64,000 nucleotides of DNA, taken from Anaerolineae bacterium (GTDB lineage: Bacteria; Chloroflexota; Anaerolineae; Aggregatilineales; J027). The DNA is taken from positions 22,556-86,555 of the forward strand of contig JAIOHL010000117.1 in assembly GCA_019913005.1 (NCBI GenBank), given 5' to 3'. The notes beneath the pieces are model-generated. The model saw only the letters and a list, made by a program, of their open reading frames with translations, was not told the origin of the DNA and ran no database searches. Of the stretch, positions 8,432 to 20,183 are shown piece by piece; the first letter of the stretch is position 1; every line of letters starts with the position of its first letter. Made by a program: the position numbers and the translations under genes.

Positions 8432-10024
8432 ATGACAGTGCAAAGCCGTCGCCGCGCCTTTCGTCAACCCGCATGGGGAATCGTGGAATTAGGGGTCATC
8501 AATAGCTTATTGGTGGCCTTACTATCGCTCCCACTGGTCTATTTGATTTTGCGGGCCACTTCCGACACCGCCGACGGATGGGCCTATATCACCCAAGCCA
8601 ACAAACTGCGTGTATTGTGGAACAGCATTTCGCTAGCGGGGGCAGTCGCATTAACCACCGCCGTGATCGCCGTACCATTGGCATGGTTAGTCGTGCGGAC
8701 AGATTTGCAGGGACGACGCTGGTGGACGATTTTATTAACCGTCCCACTGGTGATTCCCTCTTATGTTGGGGCATTTGCCCTCATTGGGGCATTCGGGCCA
8801 AAAGGCATGGTGCAGGGTTGGTTAGAAAATTTTGGGGTCGAACGTCTGCCCAGTATTTATGGATTTTTCGGGGCATGGCTCTCCATTAGTCTATTTTCGT
8901 TTCCTTACGTTTTTCTGAGTGTACGGGCGGGCTTGCGTGGTCTCGATCCGCAATTGGAAGAAGCCTCAAAAATGTTGGGGCGGGGGACATGGGCGACCTT
9001 TTTTAAAATCACCCTACCTCAATTATTACCCTCCATTCAAGCGGGGGTATTGCTGGTCATCCTGTATACGCTCAGTGATTTTGGGGCGGTGGCCTTTATG
9101 CGTTTTAATGCCCTAACCCGCGACATCTATATTCAAAATTCCCAGTCCTTTCGTAATAATCGCGTGGCAATGTTGGGCCTAGAATTGGTCATATTGGCAG
9201 CGCTCCTTCTGTTGATTTCTCGCCGATTAGAGGGCAATGCCAAAGCCTATCAGCGGCAAAGTACCCGCAAAAACACAACCCGGTTGCGTTTGGGGAAATG
9301 GCAAATCACTGCCCAACTGTTTTGTGGGCTGATTGTGCTGCTGGCACTGGTAGCGCCGATTGCCGTGACCGTTTATTGGTTGATTAATGGCTTGGAGCGT
9401 GGCGAGACATTTAATGAACTGCTCGGCCCGTTACAGCGTTCAATGCGCTTGGCGGGAATTACGGCAGGCGTGGCAGGATTAGTTGCCCTACCGCTGGTGA
9501 TCATGCAGGTGCGCTTTCCCAGCAAACTATCCCGCTGGTTGGGGTTTGGCGCATATATAGGCAATGCCCTGCCGGGGGTGGTGGTGGCGATTGCGCTAGT
9601 GTTTTTTGCTACACGCTACATTTTTGATTTATACCAGACCCTACCCCTGCTGATTTTCGCCTATTTGGTGCGTTTTTTACCAGAGATGCTTGGTCCGCTA
9701 CAAGCCTCGATGCTCCAAATCAATCCCCATCTCGAAGAAAGTGCCCTGACATTAGGACGAAATCGGCTACGGGTGCTGGCGACCATTACCGTGCCATTGG
9801 TGCGTTCAGGGTGGGTAGCAGGGGTGGTGCTGGTCTTTTTGACGGTTATGAAAGAACTGCCTGCTACCCGCATCCTTGCCCCGATTGGCTATGATACGCT
9901 GGCGACCCAAATCTGGTCAGCCACCCAAGAATTATTTTATGCCCGTGCCGCCGCGCCATCACTGGTACTGGTGATTGTTTCGGCCCTATCGCTCATTTAT
10001 ATCCTTGAACCGGAAAATGATTAA
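8432..10024 (+). CDS. ferric iron ABC transporter permease (FbpB type)
   Basis: A 530-residue permease made of two fused BPD_transp_1 units with about 12 TM helices, the usual FbpB/ThiP architecture. Each half carries an EAA loop that contacts the ATPase: LEEASKMLGRGTWATFFKIT in the first and LEESALTLGRNRLRVLATIT in the second. ATG 8432 is preferred because upstream in-frame codons fall inside the preceding gene. The 3' end overlaps the ATPase gene by 8 bp, implying translational coupling. Ferric iron is the probable substrate from family resemblance; other class I substrates such as thiamine or sulfate cannot be excluded. Confidence 0.85.
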   Translation: MTVQSRRRAFRQPAWGIVELGVINSLLVALLSLPLVYLILRATSDTADGWAYITQANKLRVLWNSISLAGAVALTTAVIAVPLAWLVVRTDLQGRRWWTILLTVPLVIPSYVGAFALIGAFGPKGMVQGWLENFGVERLPSIYGFFGAWLSISLFSFPYVFLSVRAGLRGLDPQLEEASKMLGRGTWATFFKITLPQLLPSIQAGVLLVILYTLSDFGAVAFMRFNALTRDIYIQNSQSFRNNRVAMLGLELVILAALLLLISRRLEGNAKAYQRQSTRKNTTRLRLGKWQITAQLFCGLIVLLALVAPIAVTVYWLINGLERGETFNELLGPLQRSMRLAGITAGVAGLVALPLVIMQVRFPSKLSRWLGFGAYIGNALPGVVVAIALVFFATRYIFDLYQTLPLLIFAYLVRFLPEMLGPLQASMLQINPHLEESALTLGRNRLRVLATITVPLVRSGWVAGVVLVFLTVMKELPATRILAPIGYDTLATQIWSATQELFYARAAAPSLVLVIVSALSLIYILEPEND

Positions 10025-11054
10025 TTCACCGATTCCCGCCCTTGTTTGTGAGCGTGTGACCAAGACGTTTGGCAAAACCGCCGCCGTGCGCGATTTGACT
10101 TTTACACTCGACCCCGGTCAATTTTTTGCGCTATTAGGCCCAAGCGGCTGTGGCAAAACAACTTCACTGCGGCTGATGGCTGGTTTGGAAACCCCAACCT
10201 CTGGCAAAATCGAGATCAGCGGGCAGGTGGTGGCATCCGAAAACACATGGCTTCCCCCCAATCGGCGGCGCGTGGGATTGGTTTTTCAAGATTATGCCCT
10301 GTTTCCGCACCTAGATGTGTGGCATAACGTCGCTTATGGGTTAAACGGTACGCGCCAATCCAAAAAACAGCGGGTTGAGGAAGTTTTAGCATTGGTCGGG
10401 CTAAGTGGCATGGAAAAACGGATGCCACATCAACTATCCGGTGGTCAGCAGCAGCGGGTCGCCCTTGCACGCGCATTAGCCCCTGCTCCGGCGATTATGC
10501 TTTTGGATGAGCCATTTTCCAATCTGGATGCCGCTTTACGAGCACAGGTACGGGAAGATGTCCGGCAAATTTTGAAATCGGCGGGTATCAGCACCGTGTT
10601 GGTGACACACGACCAAGAGGAGGCCCTCAGTTTGGCGGATATGGTCGGGGTGATGTTTGATGGTGGATTGGTACAGGTCGCGCCGCCGCCTGTGCTCTAT
10701 CAATCGCCTGCCACCGCCGCCGTTGCCCGATTTGTAGGGGACGCCAATCTTCTCGCGGGCGAGGCCGATGGCGATACGGTGCAGTGTGCATTGGGACGGC
10801 TACCTCTTCAAAATGCGATGCGGGGCCGGGTGGAGGTGATGATTCGACCTGAAGCGGTGAACCTCACTCCAACAGAATCAGGTCATGCGGAAATCCTCAG
10901 CACGACCTATTTTGGGCACGATCAAATGGTAGTGCTGCGATTGACGAACAGCGCGGAAAACTTCAGGGTACGGTTGGGGCCGAGTGACCAGTTTACACCC
11001 AGCACCCAAGTCAATATCGTCACGAAAGCACCGGTGCTGGCTTATCCTGTTTAA
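10017..11054 (+). CDS. ferric iron ABC transporter ATPase (FbpC type)
   Basis: A 345-residue importer ATPase with Walker A GPSGCGKT (41-48), Q-loop FQDYALFPH, signature LSGGQQQRVALARA (from 140), Walker B MLLDEP (161-166) and H-loop LVTHDQEEAL. The C-terminal 110 residues form a TOBE-type regulatory domain (MIRPEAVNLTP). The domain order and length match FbpC/PotA-type proteins. The start overlaps the permease stop. The last 35 bases overlap the convergent ABC exporter gene. Confidence 0.9.
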   Translation: MINSPIPALVCERVTKTFGKTAAVRDLTFTLDPGQFFALLGPSGCGKTTSLRLMAGLETPTSGKIEISGQVVASENTWLPPNRRRVGLVFQDYALFPHLDVWHNVAYGLNGTRQSKKQRVEEVLALVGLSGMEKRMPHQLSGGQQQRVALARALAPAPAIMLLDEPFSNLDAALRAQVREDVRQILKSAGISTVLVTHDQEEALSLADMVGVMFDGGLVQVAPPPVLYQSPATAAVARFVGDANLLAGEADGDTVQCALGRLPLQNAMRGRVEVMIRPEAVNLTPTESGHAEILSTTYFGHDQMVVLRLTNSAENFRVRLGPSDQFTPSTQVNIVTKAPVLAYPV

Positions 11055-12876
11055 GAATATATTCCGCCATCAAACGCGCTTCGGCATCGCGGAACTGCAT
11101 GGTATATAACTTGGCGTATAGGCCATTTTGCGCCATCAATTCATCGTGTGTGCCCATTTCTACGATCTGGCCTTGATCCAGCACGATAATGCGATTGGCG
11201 ACCTTGACGGTACTTAGACGATGGGCAATCATGACGGTGGTACGTCCCTGCATCATCCGCTCCAACGCCTCTTGGACGAGAGCCTCCGATTCGTTATCGA
11301 GCGAGCTGGTGGCTTCATCCAGCAGCAAAATGCGCGGGTCTTTGATAATGGCACGCGCAATCGCAATACGCTGGCGTTGACCCCCACTCAATTTAACCCC
11401 GCGCTCACCGACAACCGTTTGATAGCCATCAGGAAAGGACGTAATAAAATCATGGGCATTGGCGGCTTTGGCGGCTTCAACAATCTCGGCTTCCGTCGCG
11501 TCCAACCGACCATAGGCGATGTTGTCATAGATCGTCCCACCAAATAGGATAGTCTCTTGTGGCACCATGCCGATTTGCTGGCGCAGGCTTTCTTGCTTGA
11601 CAGTGCGTAAATCAATGCCATCTATCTGCACGGTATTTTCAGTGGGGTCATAAAAGCGCGGAATGAGATTAAAAACGGTACTCTTACCTGCACCCGTTTG
11701 CCCGACCAACGCGACAATCTCACCGGGGGCAATATTGAGGCTGATATTTTTCAAAACGGCCATGCGCTCATCATAGCTAAACGACGTGTTGTCAAAGGTA
11801 ATGCGCCCTTCAATATGTGGCATGTTTTGGGCATCAGGAGCATCGGTGATGGACGGCGTGGTATCCAGAATTTCAAACACCCGCGTCACTGCCCCAATCG
11901 CGCTGCGAAATTCGGTATAAAGCCCTGCCAAACTGCCTAAACTCGCCGCGATGCTAATCCCGTAGATCAAAAACCCACTGATTTCTGGAAGGGTCAACCG
12001 ACCTGCAATAACCTCGCGTCCCCCGAACCACAAAATCGCCGCGATAGAGCTAAATCCCAAGAAGGCCATTGTTGAACCAAACAGGCCTCGCAGCAAGACC
12101 AAGCGCATAGATTGACGGAAGGTACGCTGCATGGCGGTTTCGTAGCGATTGACCTCATAATTTTCGCGGGCAAAACTTTTGATAATGCGGACATTCTGTA
12201 AGCCTTCTTCAGCAACTGTCGTCGCGGCGGCTAATTCATCCTGCACTTTGGTACTCAGGCGTTCAAAGGGCCGACCAAATACAATCGCAAGGAACAGTAA
12301 GGCCACAATCAACCCCAAAACAAAACCCGTCAGCGAGGGGTTAAGTGCAAACACCACCACAATCGAGCCAACCAGCGTAATTAGATTGGTAATTAGACTG
12401 GTAACGCTGTTGGTCAGCACATTTTGCACTTTGGTCACGTCGTTGGACATGCGCGACACAATCTCGCCCACCCGCCGATTGGCATAAAACTCCAATGAGA
12501 GCTTCTGCAAATGGCGATATAACTGGGTTCGCATATCAAAGACGATTTTTTCGCCGATATACGACAGCATATACGTCTGCACAAAATTGAGCGCGGCAGA
12601 AATGAAAAATAAGGCGGTCAATGCCCCGGCGAGCGTGTTCAATTTGCTGTAGCTGGCATCGTTCAATACCGAAGTCAGCAGGCGCACAATCACCAATGGA
12701 AAACCGACGTTGATGACGCTAGTGATGGCAAGGGTGATGAGCACAATCATCATGCGCCCCAAGTGGGGTCGGAGATAACTCAATAATCTGCGCCAACTGA
12801 CCGAGCGCACAACTTCCGAAAATTTTTCGCGTGGTTTGGAGTCAGCAGTCAAGGGAGTTTCAGGTGTGGAGGTCAT
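11020..12876 (-). CDS. ABC exporter, homodimer type (MsbA-like)
   Basis: A 618-residue half-transporter: six TM helices (about residues 35-330) followed by a nucleotide-binding domain with Walker A GQTGAGKS, signature LSGGQRQRIAIARA, Walker B ILLLDEATSSLD and H-loop VMIAHRLSTV. All catalytic residues are canonical, so a homodimer could work alone. Substrate is unknown; lipids or drugs are typical for the family. It is divergent from the TetR gene, and the shared 198-bp gap holds palindromes that could control both. Confidence 0.9.
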   Translation of the reverse strand: MTSTPETPLTADSKPREKFSEVVRSVSWRRLLSYLRPHLGRMMIVLITLAITSVINVGFPLVIVRLLTSVLNDASYSKLNTLAGALTALFFISAALNFVQTYMLSYIGEKIVFDMRTQLYRHLQKLSLEFYANRRVGEIVSRMSNDVTKVQNVLTNSVTSLITNLITLVGSIVVVFALNPSLTGFVLGLIVALLFLAIVFGRPFERLSTKVQDELAAATTVAEEGLQNVRIIKSFARENYEVNRYETAMQRTFRQSMRLVLLRGLFGSTMAFLGFSSIAAILWFGGREVIAGRLTLPEISGFLIYGISIAASLGSLAGLYTEFRSAIGAVTRVFEILDTTPSITDAPDAQNMPHIEGRITFDNTSFSYDERMAVLKNISLNIAPGEIVALVGQTGAGKSTVFNLIPRFYDPTENTVQIDGIDLRTVKQESLRQQIGMVPQETILFGGTIYDNIAYGRLDATEAEIVEAAKAANAHDFITSFPDGYQTVVGERGVKLSGGQRQRIAIARAIIKDPRILLLDEATSSLDNESEALVQEALERMMQGRTTVMIAHRLSTVKVANRIIVLDQGQIVEMGTHDELMAQNGLYAKLYTMQFRDAEARLMAEYILKQDKPAPVLS

Positions 12877-12922
12877 AAAATTTGGATGTCCTCAAAGTAC
12901 AGAATCTACGATGTTTAACATT

Positions 12923-12936
12923 ACACGATTACGTGT
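12923..12936. promoter_or_regulatory. inverted repeat upstream of the ABC exporter gene
   Basis: ACACG and CGTGT arms around a 4-base centre lie 47 bases upstream of the minus-strand exporter start. The position fits an operator for that gene, but no regulator can be assigned. Confidence 0.3.
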
Positions 12937-12991
12937 TAGAAATGAATTGGTTTCAGGTGGCCGCTTCGTGACAATTACCAAAAAGCCCCTC

Positions 12992-13021
12992 TTGACAACT
13001 AAACTCATTCGACAATAAAAT
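12992..13021 (+). promoter_or_regulatory. promoter of the TetR/ABC exporter operon
   Basis: A consensus TTGACA (12992-12997) is followed after 18 bases by TAAAAT (13016-13021). Transcription would begin near 13028, at the edge of the palindrome listed next. Confidence 0.65.
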
Positions 13022-13055
13022 TTACTGAGCAGTAGAAATTCTACTTTCCAGTAAA
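13021..13055. promoter_or_regulatory. palindromic operator, probably for the adjacent TetR regulator
   Basis: A core palindrome AGTAGAA-A-TTCTACT (13031-13045) is nested in outer arms TTTACT (13021-13026) and AGTAAA (13050-13055). It begins at the last base of the -10 box and covers the expected transcription start, a classic place for TetR-type repression. Binding by the adjacent regulator is inferred from position. Confidence 0.6.
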
Positions 13056-13074
13056 ATTAAATTCTAGAGGCAAA

Positions 13075-13674
13075 GTGGTGTCTTATAAAGAACGAGCCAA
13101 ACGGCAGCGTGAAATCGAGATTTTAAAAGTCGCCAGTGACCTAATGTACGAGCGCGGTTTTATCAATTTCAATATGGATGAATTGGCCGAGGCAGTAGGT
13201 GTCTCGAAACCGACCCTGTATCAACATTTTGCCAGCAAAGATGAACTCTTAGTACGAGTGGTGTTACAAGGGCATGAAGAGATCGAGGCATTATTTGATG
13301 CTCCACTGCAAGGCACGGCCCTTGAGCGGATTGAGGCCGTCATGCACATGATGCTGCAACGGCGGCACATTGCCAAAGGGGGAATGGCGAATTTTGGCTT
13401 GATATTTCCCATCCTCAAGGCCAGTCCGCTTTTTAATGAACATCAAGCACGTCTCCGCAACCGTCTGTATGCCCTCGTCGAAGCAGCTAAACAAAACGGC
13501 GAGATCGTACCAACTTTACCAACCCCGCTGGTGGTCAGTGCCATGTTTGTGTTACAGGGGTCGGTTGCCGAGCACCATATGCCAGAACGGGCCAATTGGA
13601 CAGAAGAAGAAACTGCTCAGATGGCTGAACACGTCGTTCAACTCTACCTGCGTGGGATCACCCCGCGTTCTTAA
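13075..13674 (+). CDS. TetR-family transcriptional regulator
   Basis: A 199-residue protein with the TetR N-terminal HTH: FNMDELAEAVGVSKPTLYQHF with KDELL directly after, at about residues 32-57. The rest is helical and variable, as expected for the ligand-binding domain. GTG is the start, at 13075 or the next codon. The gene leads an apparent operon with the two ABC exporter genes (first start 31 bp downstream) and has a palindrome over its own promoter. It is therefore probably an autorepressor that responds to the exporter's substrate; the ligand is unknown. Confidence 0.9.
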   Translation: MVSYKERAKRQREIEILKVASDLMYERGFINFNMDELAEAVGVSKPTLYQHFASKDELLVRVVLQGHEEIEALFDAPLQGTALERIEAVMHMMLQRRHIAKGGMANFGLIFPILKASPLFNEHQARLRNRLYALVEAAKQNGEIVPTLPTPLVVSAMFVLQGSVAEHHMPERANWTEEETAQMAEHVVQLYLRGITPRS

Positions 13675-13704
13675 TATCCATAGCCCAGCCGAGGAGAAAA
13701 CAAA

Positions 13705-15638
<1,934 letters not shown>

Positions 15639-15642
<4 letters not shown>

Positions 15643-17537
15643 TGGGTGGAGGCTTGGATGGCGCTCGCCGTATTATGAGCGGGGAGCAGCTAAAACCGCG
15701 TAATCTTAGGGCAACCCTGCGGCGCTTTGGCTATTATTTCAGCCGTCATTGGCAGGGTGGAGTGGCAGCCCTCGTCTTGGTGTTCCTCTCCACATGGGCA
15801 CAGGTAACATCCCCCGACCTGATTGGTCAAGCGGTAGACTGCTATTTGCTGCCAAATAACGACGCCTGCTGGTATACCGATGCCAATGTTGCCACCATGT
15901 CAAAAGCCGACAAGATTGCAGGTTTGGGTGGGTTATCCGTGCTGCTCTTAGGACTATTTGTGGCAGCATCGGTGATGCAGGGGGCGGCGTTTTTTGCCAT
16001 GCGTTGGTCAGGTAATCATGCTCTGCGCCATATACGGCAGGATTTGTTTAACAAAATTCATCGTCTATCCCTCAACTACTATAGCAAACACGAGGTCGGC
16101 AACATCATGAGCCGCCTCACCAATGACACCGACACCATCAATCAAGCGCTCAGTTTTGCCTTGATGAGTGTCATTAGCGGTACGTTGTTGATAATCTGGA
16201 TCGGTATCAAGATGCTACGGGCCAATGTCCCTTATGCGCTGGTGAGCCTGTCCGTCGTGCCTGTCATGTTTGTAGCAACGGCCTATTTTTCCAACCAAGC
16301 CCGTAAGGCCTTTCGCAAGAGTCGGCAGGAAATGGGGAGCGTCAACGCCGACCTGCAACAGAGCATCGCTGGCGCACGCGAAGTTCAAGCCTTCAACCGC
16401 GAAAATGCCACCATCGAGCAGTTTAAGCGCGTCAATGCCGCCAATCGGGATGCCAATATTCGGGCGGCAACCTTTACGAGTGCCTTAAATCCCATGTTGG
16501 AAGCATTGGGTTATGTGGCGGTAGCAATTGTGGTCGTCGTCGGTGGTTTTTCAGTGCTGCGTAATGAGCCGCTTTTGGGCACATCTGTCATCTCGGTGGG
16601 AACGATTATCATGTTCCTGCAATACGTCCAACGCTTTAATCAACCCGTCCAGCAAATCGCCGTGCTGTGGACAAATATCCAAAGTGCCATTGCGGGCGGA
16701 GAGCGCATTTTTGAACTACTGGATGAGCCGATTGAAATCGAAGACAAGCCGAACGCCCAGCCGATTCCCCCTATCACTGGGAAAATTGAGTTCCGAAATG
16801 TGCGGGCCGAATATGAAAAAGGTCAGCCTGTTCTAAAAGGCGTCAATTTCAGCGTCGAACCCGGTCAGATGGTCGCCATCGTTGGGCCAACTGGGGCGGG
16901 CAAAACGACCATTATCAATCTGCTGCCACGTTTTTATGATGTCACCGATGGCGCAGTCTTGATTGATGGGCACGATGTGCGCGATGTGACAATGGCAAGC
17001 CTCCGCCAGCAAATCGGCATCGTGCTGCAAGACACCTTTCTGTTTTCCGAAAGTGTCATAGAAAACATTCGTTATGGGCGCTTGGATGCCACCGATGAGG
17101 AGGTTATCGCCGCCGCCAAGATGGTAGAGGCCGATTCGTTTATCGAGCGATTGCCGCAGGGGTATCAAACCGTTTTGGGCGAACGGGGCAGCGGTCTAAG
17201 TCAGGGACAGCGCCAATTGATTGCCATTGCGCGAGTAGCCTTGATGAATCCACATATCCTGATTTTGGACGAAGCAACTTCCAGCGTTGATACCCGTACT
17301 GAGCGACTCATTCAAAAAGCATTCGAGAACTTGTTGGCGGGTCGTACCAGTTTTGTGATTGCCCATCGCCTCAGCACTATTCGTAATGCCGATGTCGTGC
17401 TGATGATAAAAGATGGGGAAATCATCGAAAGGGGCACCCATCGGGAGTTGTTGGAACATCACGGCGCATACTACGAGTTGTATATGAGCCAGTTCCGCCA
17501 CGAAGACACCGAAGAACCTACCCCTAGTATCGCCTAA
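15639..17537 (+). CDS. heterodimeric ABC exporter, catalytic-site subunit
   Basis: A 632-residue half-transporter with six TM helices. The nucleotide-binding domain has Walker A GPTGAGKT, Walker B ILILDEATSS and H-loop FVIAHRLSTI, all canonical, but the signature is LSQGQRQL rather than LSGGQ. That is the reciprocal pattern expected for the partner of the preceding gene: one composite ATP site is complete and the other impaired. The ATGA overlap with the upstream gene suggests coupled translation and stoichiometric subunits. A strong hairpin follows the stop. Confidence 0.9.
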
Positions 17538-17558
17538 GCATAACCTGTGCTTGCATTT

Positions 17559-17604
17559 AGAGGCGTTTCCGCATATAAATAAATGTGGGAACACCTCTTT
17601 GTTT
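17559..17604 (+). terminator. intrinsic terminator after the ABC exporter operon
   Basis: AGAGG/CCTCT arms plus an inner GTTTCC/GGGAAC pairing form a long hairpin 22 bases after the stop, followed by TTGTTTC. The T tract is modest. Confidence 0.6.
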
Positions 17605-17659
17605 CATAAAAATTCCCCTTTATGCGCAAAAATTGATTACGGAATTTAGATAGACATTC

Positions 17660-17668
17660 TGCTACAAT
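17660..17668 (+). promoter_or_regulatory. extended -10 promoter of the AAA+ ATPase gene
   Basis: TGCTACAAT fits an extended -10 (TGnTANAAT). No good -35 is seen. A nearly identical motif precedes the next gene (19111-19119). Confidence 0.4.
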
Positions 17669-17706
17669 GTCAACTGGTATAGTCACATAGGGATTGAGTC
17701 ATTTAA

Positions 17707-19005
17707 ATGCCTTACTACAACGAATATGGGGAAGCGTTGGATAACAGCCAGACCTTAAAAATCGAAGTCATGGGGCGTTGGATTGATAAGGAATGGATCG
17801 AGAAGCGGCCTGATGAGAAGTTAATTACGCTTCTGATTCCCGACTCATGTCTCCAACAAGAGGCCCTTAAAGATTTTGACAGATCCATGAATTTGCAGGG
17901 TGGTTATCATTTTCGCGGAACAGAACCCATTGAGTGTTCCGTAGTGGTCAGCATCGCAGCCGCGTCTCTGCACACAGGCAAATTGACCGAAAAAACCGGT
18001 GCCTTTATCTATACATTTGACCCGGTTGAAGACGGGGGCAGTCCAGTCGAAACCCTGGTGATGGCCTCCTATTTCACCGACGATGGACATGTGGTAAGTG
18101 TTGCCTGCATTCCTGAAGCCTTCCTTCCAACATGGCTGGCATTTGCCAATGAATGTGTGCGACTGGCAAGTGCGCTCTCACCCACTTCGCAGGTCATGAT
18201 TATTGGTGGACGTGCGCCCTCGTTTGTCCCTACCGTTGAATGGGACGATGTAATTCTGCCTGCCAAACTAAAAAATGAATTGATGCAGGATGTGGAATCC
18301 TTCTTTAGCACAGGCATTGAGGTGTATCGCCGTCTTAAATTGAAACCCTTCCGCAAACTCTTGCTGGCAGGTGTGCCCGGTACAGGTAAAACGATGCTCT
18401 GCTCTGCTCTTGCCAGATGGTCACTAGGCCGCGAATATTTAGTCATTTACGTCTCTGGGGCAGACCGCTCTGGATCATCTTTTTGGAAAATTGAGCAGGC
18501 CCTTTCGATTGCAGCCCGCTCCAAAGTCCCTACTTTGATTTTGTTGGAAGAGTTGGACGCCTATCTGCACGAAGAAGAAAAAGCAATGGTCTTAAACGTG
18601 TTAGATGGGGCAGAATCGGCAGAAAATGAAAAGGGCACCTTACTGATTGCGACCACCAATTACCCGGAGGCGATTGACGAGCGTATTTTGAAACGCCCCG
18701 GACGCCTTGACCGCATCTATATTATCCCCGAAACCCGTGAGCGCGAAGATGCGGAACGCATGTTGCAGCAGTATTTGGGGACGATGTGGAAAGAAGAGCA
18801 CCGCACAATGGCGCATGAATTGGTGGGCTACCCCGGTGCGTTTATCCGCGAAGTAGCGGTGTATGCCCTAACACAGGTGGCCTATGAAGATTTGCAGGAA
18901 CTGTCGCTGGAACTGCTTGAACAATCCTTTGACCGCCTGCAAGAACAGATTGAAGCCCGCGACGACTTTTTGACCAAGCGTGCCCGTGTGGGTTTCTCAT
19001 TTTAA
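17707..19005 (+). CDS. AAA+ ATPase
   Basis: A 432-residue protein. The first 180 residues match no family I recognise. A single AAA+ module follows: Walker A GVPGTGKT (222-229), Walker B LILLEELD (277-284), sensor-1 Asn in ATTN (318) and the arginine-finger motif KRPGRLDR (329-336). The module resembles FtsH/CDC48-type classical AAA domains, which remodel proteins, and no protease domain follows. The N-terminal region probably recognises the client. The adjacent downstream gene is a TIR protein in the same direction but with its own promoter-like motif. A hairpin terminator separates them. Confidence 0.83.
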   Translation: MPYYNEYGEALDNSQTLKIEVMGRWIDKEWIEKRPDEKLITLLIPDSCLQQEALKDFDRSMNLQGGYHFRGTEPIECSVVVSIAAASLHTGKLTEKTGAFIYTFDPVEDGGSPVETLVMASYFTDDGHVVSVACIPEAFLPTWLAFANECVRLASALSPTSQVMIIGGRAPSFVPTVEWDDVILPAKLKNELMQDVESFFSTGIEVYRRLKLKPFRKLLLAGVPGTGKTMLCSALARWSLGREYLVIYVSGADRSGSSFWKIEQALSIAARSKVPTLILLEELDAYLHEEEKAMVLNVLDGAESAENEKGTLLIATTNYPEAIDERILKRPGRLDRIYIIPETREREDAERMLQQYLGTMWKEEHRTMAHELVGYPGAFIREVAVYALTQVAYEDLQELSLELLEQSFDRLQEQIEARDDFLTKRARVGFSF

Positions 19006-19026
19006 AATTGCCACTTCTGAACATTC

Positions 19027-19056
19027 AAAAAGGATGGCTTGTGCTGTCCTTTTTTT
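19027..19056 (+). terminator. intrinsic terminator after the AAA+ gene
   Basis: AAAAAGGA and TCCTTTTT arms enclose a 12-base loop and end in a run of seven T, 21 bases after the stop. Confidence 0.65.
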
Positions 19057-19110
19057 GTTTGTTGATCTCCAAAGAGTTCGTCCACTAGGGTCATAATCGA
19101 GGCCAATGCG

Positions 19111-19119
19111 TGTTACAAT
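19111..19119 (+). promoter_or_regulatory. extended -10 promoter of the TIR gene
   Basis: TGTTACAAT lies 34 bases before the TIR start codon and repeats the motif in front of the AAA+ gene. No clear -35 is present. Confidence 0.4.
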
Positions 19120-19152
19120 AAAACTCAACATTGAATAGCTTGAGGGGCGATT

Positions 19153-20142
19153 ATGAAACTTTTTATCAGCTACAGTAGCCGAGACCGTGAAAAAGTGCGG
19201 TTATTTGCCGAAGACCTCAAACAAATTGTGAAGGTTGTCTCCCATAATGAGGGCGGCGATGTGTGGTTCGACCAAGAATTAATCGGCGGGCATGATTGGT
19301 GGGAAAATATCCTCAGTAAAATCCGGGCCTGCGATGTATTTTTGTTTGTCCTGACCCAAGATTCTTTGCGTTCCGACCCCTGCCGCCTCGAATATACCTA
19401 TGCCCATAGCCTGAATAAGCGCATTTTGCCGATTTTGTTGGGAGATGGCATCAATGTGACTTTGCTGCCAGAGCCATTGCAACGGATTCAGTTTGTAGAT
19501 TATCGCAATCGGGGACTCGATTCGTATCAAAGTCTGTCAGGCGCAATGGCAAGCCTACCACCAGCCGTCCCCATGCCTGATCCACTGCCCAAGGCGCCCT
19601 CGGCTCCCATTTCGCCTTTGGCCCAATTCCAACAGCAGCTTGAATCGAAAAATCTGAGTCTCGAAGTTCAGACCTCATTGGTTTTTCAACTCAAGCAGTA
19701 TCTCGCCGATCCCCAGCATACCGAATCAGCCCGCTACTTGTTGATGGAACTACGCAAGCACCCTGATACTCGCGCTCAGATTGCCGATGAAATCACCAGT
19801 ATCTTAAAGGACACACCGCCCCCGCGCCCTGCCAACGCACAGGGGTTCTCAGATTTGATGAATCGTGGCAAAGAAATGCTGCAACCGAAACCCAGCAGCA
19901 AACCGCCCGTAATGGGTAATGTGCAGCAGCCACCACCCGCCAATCAGCCCTCTTACGGAATGCCGATGGGGAATACCTATCGAGCTTCTCCAAAATCAAG
20001 CAGTGGCCTGATGGGGTGGTGGAGCAAACAGACGCAGACAACTCAGATAGTGCTGGCTGTGTTCGTACTTGGTATACTATCGTGTTGTATATGTTACTGT
20101 CTCTATGCGTTGGCGCTTTCAGGGTCTAGCACTACCTACTAA
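19153..20142 (+). CDS. membrane-anchored TIR-domain protein
   Basis: Residues 1-135 form a TIR domain: KLFISYSSRDREKV at the start, DVWFDQELIGGHDWW, ACDVFLFVLTQDSL, and DPCRLEYTYA, whose Glu80 is at the position of the catalytic Glu in NAD-cleaving TIRs. A Pro-rich linker, a helical segment (about 155-215) and a Pro/Gln-rich stretch follow. One TM helix (about 296-321) with several Cys lies near the C-terminus. The TIR domain would therefore face the cytoplasm on a C-terminal anchor. Bacterial TIRs serve as NADases in defence or as protein-interaction modules; nothing here decides between them. Confidence 0.83.
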   Translation: MKLFISYSSRDREKVRLFAEDLKQIVKVVSHNEGGDVWFDQELIGGHDWWENILSKIRACDVFLFVLTQDSLRSDPCRLEYTYAHSLNKRILPILLGDGINVTLLPEPLQRIQFVDYRNRGLDSYQSLSGAMASLPPAVPMPDPLPKAPSAPISPLAQFQQQLESKNLSLEVQTSLVFQLKQYLADPQHTESARYLLMELRKHPDTRAQIADEITSILKDTPPPRPANAQGFSDLMNRGKEMLQPKPSSKPPVMGNVQQPPPANQPSYGMPMGNTYRASPKSSSGLMGWWSKQTQTTQIVLAVFVLGILSCCICYCLYALALSGSSTTY

Positions 20143-20183
20143 GCCTATCGTCGCCACTTCAACCAAACATCGAAAGAATTCTA

